DNA of 64,000 bases from Ruminococcus sp. (GTDB taxonomy: Bacteria > Bacillota > Clostridia > Oscillospirales > Acutalibacteraceae). Under the pieces are notes generated by a model. The model ran no database searches and was not told the DNA's origin. It saw nothing but the letters and a program-made list of their open reading frames with translations. Position 1 is the first letter of the stretch. Each line of letters opens with the position of its first letter. The translations under genes and the position numbers were made by a program. Below, in pieces: positions 58,697 through 64,000 of this stretch. The stretch covers positions 1 to 64,000 of the forward strand of contig JAFRDE010000010.1 of the NCBI GenBank assembly GCA_017403985.1, read 5' to 3'.

Positions 58697-61600
58697 TTGG
58701 AACCAAATAACATCAGTTTATTAGACCGCCTGATCGATTACGGCAAGCGGCTGGATCATAACGAATCCGGCACGATCACCGTCGAAAGATTTATGATCGC
58801 CGTCATCGACCTTGTTACCCAAAAGAGCGATATTCCCGTCAGCGAAGAGGATACCCGACAGTTCAGAGAATTGCTTTCCGGCGTGCTGCCCGACGCGGAA
58901 CAGAACTTCAGTGAGACCAGACAGAAGCTGCTGGAGTACGTCCAAAGCTCGAACAGCATAGCGGACACGATGAAATTCAATAACAGTCTGAGCAAAGTGC
59001 CTCCCTCCGGCTCCGACAAGTCGGATCAGCCGTCTTCCGCTTTCGCTCTTACCCAGATCATTTGCGCCAATCCTTCCGGCGTTCTGCAGGAAATCATCGC
59101 GGGCGGCAGCTCTGCCGCTCCCTCTTCCGTCGAGCGCGGCGGCAATAACGGCGGCGAAAAGAAAAACTTCATCAAAATAATAACCGATCTAAAGACCAAC
59201 GACGTCAAAAACAAGAGTCAGACCGAAAAGGCAGGCGCGGAAAAAAACGAATCCCAAAACGAATCCCAAAAGGAACCCATGAAGGAATATGACGATCCGA
59301 AAGAATTCCTCTCCGATCTGACCGAAGATATCAAAAAGAAGTACGCTTTTCTTGTCAGCGTCGTTCTGGGTCAGGAGCACGCCGTCAGCCGGTTCACATC
59401 CGGCTTCTTCCGTTCGGAGCTGATCGCAAAAACCGCGGAGAAGAGAAATCACCCGCGTGCGACCTTCCTCTTCGCGGGCCCTCCCGGAGTCGGTAAGACC
59501 TTCCTTGCCGAAACGGTCGCGCACATGCTGGATCTTCCGTTCGAGCGCTTCGATATGAGCGAATACTGCGACAAGGAAGCGGCGATCGAATTCATCGGCA
59601 GCGACGCCGTCTACAAAAACGGCAAGCGCGGTAATTTTACCAAATTCATCGCCGAGAATCCGAAGAGCATCATCCTGCTCGACGAGATCGAAAAGGCGCA
59701 TATCAATATCATCCACCTCTTCCTGCAGGTGCTCGACGCCGGCAAGATCCGCGACAGCTTCACGGATGAAGAGCTCTCGCTGAAGGATACCATCCTCATC
59801 TTTACCACCAACGCCGGCAAACAGTTATATGAGAACAGCGAAAGCAAAAACCTTTCGCTCCTGTCCAAAAAGGTCATCCTGAAATCGCTGGAGAAGGATA
59901 CGAACCCCGTCACCGGTCAGCCCTTCTTCCCCGCCGCGATCTGCTCCCGCTTTGCGACGGGCAACGTGGTGATGTTCAACCATCTGCCGGCTGAGATCAT
60001 TCGGCAGATCGCCGTTCAGCAGCTCGAAAAGAACATCGCCGCATTTGAAAAGAACTTCCATATCCGATTCGATATCGATGAAGACGTCTACACCGCCCTG
60101 CTGTTTTCCGAAGGCGGCGCGGTAGACGGCAGAACCATTAAAGCCCGCGCGGACGCATTCTTCTACGACGAGATCTTCGAACTGCTCCGGCTAATCACCT
60201 CCGACGCTACCGACGCGTCGATCAAAGGCGTCGACACGGTGAAGATCCGGCTGGAACTGCCCGAAGACGATCCCGAGACCGCCCGGCTGTTCCGCGATGA
60301 TGAGAAAAACTCCGTCCTCGTCTTTTCTTCCGAAAAGATCGCTTCGATGTGTAAGTCCAGCGCCTCCGGCGTCGAGATCATCGGCGCGCAGGACGCCGAG
60401 TCGGCAAGGTCAGCGCTGCGCGAAAACGATATCCGTTTCATTCTGGTCGACCTGAACCACGGCAAAGCGTCTTCGGATCAGGGATATATGAATCTGGAGG
60501 ACGTCGAATCCGCGTCCAGAGATTTTCTGCGTGAAATCCGGGAGTATTACAGCGATATCCCCGTCTTTGTGCTGGAGACCGACGAGTATACCATCAAAGA
60601 CGAAGAAAAGATCTCCTTCCTGAGCATGGGCGTCGAAGGCTTTATCTCCGTTCGTTCCGGCGCCGATGCGCTGAACGATGAGCTGATACAGATCGCCCGC
60701 AAGATGCATCAAAGAAACGCCGTCAACGAGCTCGCCCGCGCCAATAAGCTGATCCGCTTTGAAACGGCACAGACGATCGACTGCGAAAGCCACACTGCCG
60801 AGATCAAGCTATTTGACCTGAAAAAGACGGTCGCGGTCGACGCCGAGGATACCGAAAACATCCTCAGCAGCGTCTCCAAGCCGGATGTTGATTTTGACAC
60901 GATCATCGGAGCCGAGGACGCCAAGAGCGAGCTGCGGTACTTTGTCAATTATCTGAAGAACCCCAAAAAGTTTATGGGCACCGGTGTTTCCGCTCCCAAA
61001 GGCGTATTGCTCTACGGACCTCCCGGCACCGGCAAAACCATGCTGGCGAAAGCGACCGCGACGGCTTCCGATGTGACCTTTATCTCCACGGAGGGCAACC
61101 AGTTCGTCAAGAGCCTGCAGGGTCAGGGCAAAGATATGCTGCACAATATCTTCCGGACCGCCCGCAAGTACGCGCCGTCGATCATCTTTATCGACGAGGT
61201 CGACACCATCGCCAGAACGAGGACAGGCAGCAATAATTCTGTCGGTATAGAAGATGTGCTCACCGCTCTGCTGGCAGAAATGGACGGCTTCAAAAACAAC
61301 AGCACAAAGCCCGTTTTCGTCCTCGCCGCCACCAACTACGACCCGAACGCCACCGGCGAAAAGAGTCTGGATCCCGCCGTGCTTCGCCGCTTCGACAGAA
61401 GGATCCATGTCGACCTTCCCAACCGCGACGAGCGAAAGCTGTATCTGAAAAAGCGCATCGAATCGAACGATATTTTCGAGATCAGCGAAGACAAGATCGA
61501 TAATATCGCGATGCGCTCCACCGGCATGAGCTTAGCGGAGCTGTCCTCCATCGTAGAGCTTGCCATGCGTTCGGCGATCAAGGACGGCAATCTCAAGGTC

Positions 61601-62215
61601 ACCGACGCGATCTTCGACGAGGCGTTTGAAGAGTTCAACAGCGGCGAAAAGAAGAAATGGAACGACGACCTCCTTCTCAGAGTCGCCAGACACGAAGCGG
61701 GACACGCACTGCTGTGCTGGCTCAGCGGCGAAAAGCCCTCCTACCTCACCATTGTCGCCCGCGGAAGTCACGGCGGCTATATGCAGCACGAGGATAACGA
61801 GGGCAAAGCGCTCTACTCCCGCGCGGAGCTCAGGGACCGCATCCGCATCTCCTTAGGTGGCAGAGCGTCCGAGATCGTCTATTACGGCGCTGAGGACGGT
61901 ATCTCCACCGGAGCCTCCGGCGACCTGCAGAACGCCACCGCTCTCGCGCGCAGCATGATCTGCGACTACGGTATGAGCGAGCGATTCGGTCTTGCCGCCA
62001 TCGATACGAACGCTACGACGTTCGGCGGCTTTGCGTCTGAAATCTATCAGGAGATCAACAAGGTACTGTCCGAAGAGATGGAAAAAGCCATCGCACTTTT
62101 GGCGGTGAATAGGGCGGCGATCGACGCTATCGTCGACGAACTCATGAAGCAGAATCACCTGACCGGCGACGAGATCGACGCCGTGTTTACAAAACACGCC
62201 GTTCATCCTGACTGA
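58697..62215 (+). CDS. Tandem AAA+ protein: Clp-type ATPase, receiver-like domain, FtsH-type ATPase and M41 metalloprotease
   Basis: 1172 residues with no predicted membrane helix, unlike FtsH. Residues 1-150: helical, Ser-rich linker at the end, distantly Clp-N-like. About 215-520: Clp D2-type AAA+ with GPPGVGKT (261-268), IILLDEIEKAH (325-335) and a candidate Arg finger (SRF, 417-419). About 538-672: response-regulator-like fold, ILVDLNHG with Asp585. About 735-975: FtsH-like AAA+ with GPPGTGKT (774-781), FIDEVDTIA (831-839) and LDPAVLRRFDRR. About 985-1170: M41 peptidase with HEAGH (999-1003) and third ligand Asp1076 in TGASGDLQNAT. Likely an ATP-dependent zinc protease of the cytosol; substrate unknown. 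AAGGAGG upstream. Confidence 0.88.
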   Translation: MEPNNISLLDRLIDYGKRLDHNESGTITVERFMIAVIDLVTQKSDIPVSEEDTRQFRELLSGVLPDAEQNFSETRQKLLEYVQSSNSIADTMKFNNSLSKVPPSGSDKSDQPSSAFALTQIICANPSGVLQEIIAGGSSAAPSSVERGGNNGGEKKNFIKIITDLKTNDVKNKSQTEKAGAEKNESQNESQKEPMKEYDDPKEFLSDLTEDIKKKYAFLVSVVLGQEHAVSRFTSGFFRSELIAKTAEKRNHPRATFLFAGPPGVGKTFLAETVAHMLDLPFERFDMSEYCDKEAAIEFIGSDAVYKNGKRGNFTKFIAENPKSIILLDEIEKAHINIIHLFLQVLDAGKIRDSFTDEELSLKDTILIFTTNAGKQLYENSESKNLSLLSKKVILKSLEKDTNPVTGQPFFPAAICSRFATGNVVMFNHLPAEIIRQIAVQQLEKNIAAFEKNFHIRFDIDEDVYTALLFSEGGAVDGRTIKARADAFFYDEIFELLRLITSDATDASIKGVDTVKIRLELPEDDPETARLFRDDEKNSVLVFSSEKIASMCKSSASGVEIIGAQDAESARSALRENDIRFILVDLNHGKASSDQGYMNLEDVESASRDFLREIREYYSDIPVFVLETDEYTIKDEEKISFLSMGVEGFISVRSGADALNDELIQIARKMHQRNAVNELARANKLIRFETAQTIDCESHTAEIKLFDLKKTVAVDAEDTENILSSVSKPDVDFDTIIGAEDAKSELRYFVNYLKNPKKFMGTGVSAPKGVLLYGPPGTGKTMLAKATATASDVTFISTEGNQFVKSLQGQGKDMLHNIFRTARKYAPSIIFIDEVDTIARTRTGSNNSVGIEDVLTALLAEMDGFKNNSTKPVFVLAATNYDPNATGEKSLDPAVLRRFDRRIHVDLPNRDERKLYLKKRIESNDIFEISEDKIDNIAMRSTGMSLAELSSIVELAMRSAIKDGNLKVTDAIFDEAFEEFNSGEKKKWNDDLLLRVARHEAGHALLCWLSGEKPSYLTIVARGSHGGYMQHEDNEGKALYSRAELRDRIRISLGGRASEIVYYGAEDGISTGASGDLQNATALARSMICDYGMSERFGLAAIDTNATTFGGFASEIYQEINKVLSEEMEKAIALLAVNRAAIDAIVDELMKQNHLTGDEIDAVFTKHAVHPD

Positions 62216-62274
62216 TCAATCATAACAAACTTTTCCGGTGCAGACACTGCAATGTCCGCCGGTCACTAAAATGC

Positions 62275-62313
62275 ACACGGTTTCGTTCACATTGAAACCG
62301 TGTGCTTTCTGTT
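62275..62313 (+). terminator. Terminator after the AAA+/M41 gene
   Basis: Perfect stem ACACGGTTTC/GAAACCGTGT followed by GCTTTCTGTT. Confidence 0.7.
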
Positions 62314-62322
62314 GCTTGACGC

Positions 62323-62351
62323 TTGCCTTTCGGCGGCGTTGATAGTATAAT
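62323..62351 (+). promoter_or_regulatory. Promoter of the ATP-grasp pair
   Basis: TTGCCT and TATAAT with a 17-base spacer, 31 bases before the ATG at 62383. Confidence 0.55.
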
Positions 62352-62382
62352 GATTTTATATCTCAAATCAAAAGGTGACGCT

Positions 62383-63255
62383 ATGAACGGTTTATTGATC
62401 GTTAATCAGTTTCTTAACGGCGAAAAATATACGCAGATCAATCAAATGCTGCAAAACGCGGCAAAACAGCAGGGCGTCCGTCTGGATATCAAAAAATCCG
62501 GAGAGCTGCTCCACAACACCGCGTATCTCAGACAGCTCCCCTATGATTTCATCCTGTTCTGGGACAAGGATATCCTGCTGGCAAAGATGTTGGAAGCATG
62601 CGGCTTTCCGGTCTTCAACCGCGCCGACGCGATCTTTCACTGCGACAACAAGGGCTATACCGACCTGATCCTGAATCAGCATCATCTGCGCACGCCGCTG
62701 ACCTTTACCGCGCCGCTGACCTTTGAAAGCTGCGGCTATCATCCGACCGATTTCACCGAGAGCATCATTGAAAAGCTCGGCTTTCCCTTCATCGTCAAGG
62801 AGCTGTACGGCTCCTTCGGACAGCAGGTCTATCTGGTGCGCGACCGCGAAGAATTGGACCGCGTCCTTGACGGCGCCGGCTGTAAAGAGCTCCTGTTTCA
62901 GGAATTCATCGCTCACAGCGCGGGCAGGGATGTGCGGATCAACGTCGTGGGAGAGAGCGTCGTATCCTCCATGCTGCGATACAGCGAAAACGGCGATTTC
63001 CGCTCGAATATCTCAAACGGCGGCAAAGCGCAGAAATACGAGGCTTCCCCCGAACAGCAGGCGGCGGCGATCGGCGCGTGCCGTGCTTTGGGGCTGGACT
63101 TTGCGGGCGTCGACATCCTGTTCGGCAAGGACGATGAACCGATTATCTGCGAGGTCAACTCCAACCCCCATTTCAAAAGCTCGCTCGACTGTACGGGCGT
63201 CGATATCGGTCCGCTCATCTTAGACCATATCAAAAGGAAGGTGGAGAAGGGATGA
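62383..63255 (+). CDS. RimK-like ATP-grasp ligase
   Basis: 290 residues. ATP-grasp fold of the RimK/LysX type: PFIVKELYGSFGQQVYLV (ATP-binding Lys and glycine loop), ELLFQEFIAHSAGRDVRINV, FAGVDILFGKDDEPIICEVN and SNPHF with metal-binding Glu/Asn. Such enzymes add amino acids or peptides to a carboxylate using ATP. AAAGGTGAC upstream. The next gene begins on its stop codon (ATGA) and is of the same family, so the pair probably acts together. Acceptor unknown. Confidence 0.85.
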   Translation: MNGLLIVNQFLNGEKYTQINQMLQNAAKQQGVRLDIKKSGELLHNTAYLRQLPYDFILFWDKDILLAKMLEACGFPVFNRADAIFHCDNKGYTDLILNQHHLRTPLTFTAPLTFESCGYHPTDFTESIIEKLGFPFIVKELYGSFGQQVYLVRDREELDRVLDGAGCKELLFQEFIAHSAGRDVRINVVGESVVSSMLRYSENGDFRSNISNGGKAQKYEASPEQQAAAIGACRALGLDFAGVDILFGKDDEPIICEVNSNPHFKSSLDCTGVDIGPLILDHIKRKVEKG

Positions 63256-64000
63256 CCGGCTGGATCGTCTATGACGCGAAACAATATGAAAAAAACCGCT
63301 GGTTCGCGCACGAGCTGCTGAAAAACTGCTCGTCGTTCTGCGACATCAGGATCATCATCGCCGAAAAACTTCGTTTCGGCATTTTCAGCGACCAGCCCTG
63401 CATGACTTTCGGCGGCGAGCCGATCTCCCGACCCGACTTCGTCATCATGCGCGCGATCTTTCCCCTGCTCAGTTCCTTTCTGGAAACCTGCGGCGCGAGG
63501 GTGTTCAACGACAGCCGTACCTCCCGCGTCTGCAACGACAAGCGGCTGACCCATCTGGCATTAGCGCGCTCAGGCGTCCCGATGATGAACACCGCCTTTT
63601 TTGACCGCGCGTTTTTTTCACCGGACAGTCTGAACGGCTTGAACTTTCCCGTCGTCGTCAAATCCGCGGCGGGACACGGCGGCAGCGAGGTCTTTCCAGC
63701 CGACAGCGTCGAAGAGCTCCTCGAAATCGTCCGAGCCCTTCACGACGACCGCTTTCTCGTTCAGGAGCGCTTTTCCCCCGCCGGCAGCGACCTGCGCGTC
63801 TATGTGCTGGGCGGAGAGGTCATCGGCGCCGCGCTCCGGCGCTCCGATACGCTGAAGAGCAATCTCTCTTTAGGCGGCACGGCGACCGCGCATATGCTCT
63901 CCTCTACCGAACGGGAAACCATCGGCAAAGTATTGAACGCCCTCCCCTTTTCACCCGATTTTATCGGCGTTGACTTTCTCTACGCGGACGGCAAAATGAT
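63252..64000 (+). CDS. Second RimK-like ATP-grasp ligase (cut by the window end)
   Basis: At least 249 residues, reading open to the last base. Starts at ATG 63252 overlapping the previous stop as ATGA, with GGAGAAGGG upstream. NDKRLTHLALARSGVPMMNT begins the ATP-grasp fold, FPVVVKSAAGHGGSEVF is the ATP-binding loop, and FLVQERFSPAGSDLRVYVLG and FIGVDFLYADG continue it; the final Glu-Asn metal site is beyond the edge. It is a divergent paralogue of the preceding gene. Confidence 0.82.
   Translation, partial: MTGWIVYDAKQYEKNRWFAHELLKNCSSFCDIRIIIAEKLRFGIFSDQPCMTFGGEPISRPDFVIMRAIFPLLSSFLETCGARVFNDSRTSRVCNDKRLTHLALARSGVPMMNTAFFDRAFFSPDSLNGLNFPVVVKSAAGHGGSEVFPADSVEELLEIVRALHDDRFLVQERFSPAGSDLRVYVLGGEVIGAALRRSDTLKSNLSLGGTATAHMLSSTERETIGKVLNALPFSPDFIGVDFLYADGKM

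Overview
The window is a roughly 55 % GC segment of a low-copy housekeeping chromosome, most likely from a gut-type Ruminococcaceae/Oscillospiraceae (Clostridia). This is inferred from phoH-ybeY-era and ylxM-ffh-rpsP-khpA-rimM-trmD gene order, PadR/DUF1700/DUF4097 and Rrf2 regulators, many lipoproteins with Thr/Ala/Pro linkers, and two secreted proteins ending in type I dockerins (a cellulosome/amylosome-like trait known from Ruminococcus). I saw no rRNA, tRNA, CRISPR array, prophage or recognisable riboswitch.

Layout. 1-8 kb: Rrf2 regulator, a lipoprotein made of DnaJ-type zinc motifs, the malQ-glgP maltodextrin operon, pncC/cinA-like, rsmE, mtnN. 8-20 kb: a surface/secretome block with two large proteins built of Fn3-like repeats (one ending in a C39-like cysteine peptidase), a Big2/YARHG lipoprotein, a YgjP-like metallopeptidase, an IdeS-like protease with dockerin, and pyruvate kinase. 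20-27 kb: a lipoprotein, a double-ASKHA activase plus 2-hydroxyacyl-CoA-dehydratase-like partner, an EamA transporter. 26-38 kb: era, ybeY, phoH, more lipoproteins, the SRP/ribosome-maturation cluster, HPr and a second dockerin protein. 40-50 kb: purA, purB, guaA and a second stand-alone GMP-synthase-like ATPase, with small genes between. 49-58 kb: PadR/DUF1700/DUF4097 operon, thyA-folA, mutY, mrp, prmA, idi. 58-64 kb: a 1172-residue two-AAA+ protein with an FtsH-type M41 protease domain, then two overlapping RimK-like ATP-grasp genes, the second cut by the window end.

The most distinctive non-genic property is the density of short interspersed elements. At least four families occupy the intergenic spaces: (A) GTCATTGCGA-ended palindromic elements, one of which carries a GIY-YIG nuclease gene between inverted ends; (B) arrays with a strict 7-nt period (AGTGNNN, AGTTNNN or ACTCCTA units), often facing each other around a spacer; (C) GTAGGGGCGA-ended elements, including a nested pair; (D) CCTCCCTTTCC-ended elements. 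Family A copies repeatedly stop 18-28 nt before the start codons of rsmE, rimM, purA, purB and guaA, so they probably form part of the transcript leaders.

The strongest candidates for undescribed biology are the Clp-AAA/receiver-like/FtsH-AAA/M41 fusion protein, the GIY-YIG-carrying repeat family, and a paired-hairpin element overlapping the stop codons of both GMP synthase paralogues, whose first stem differs in sequence but keeps pairing.
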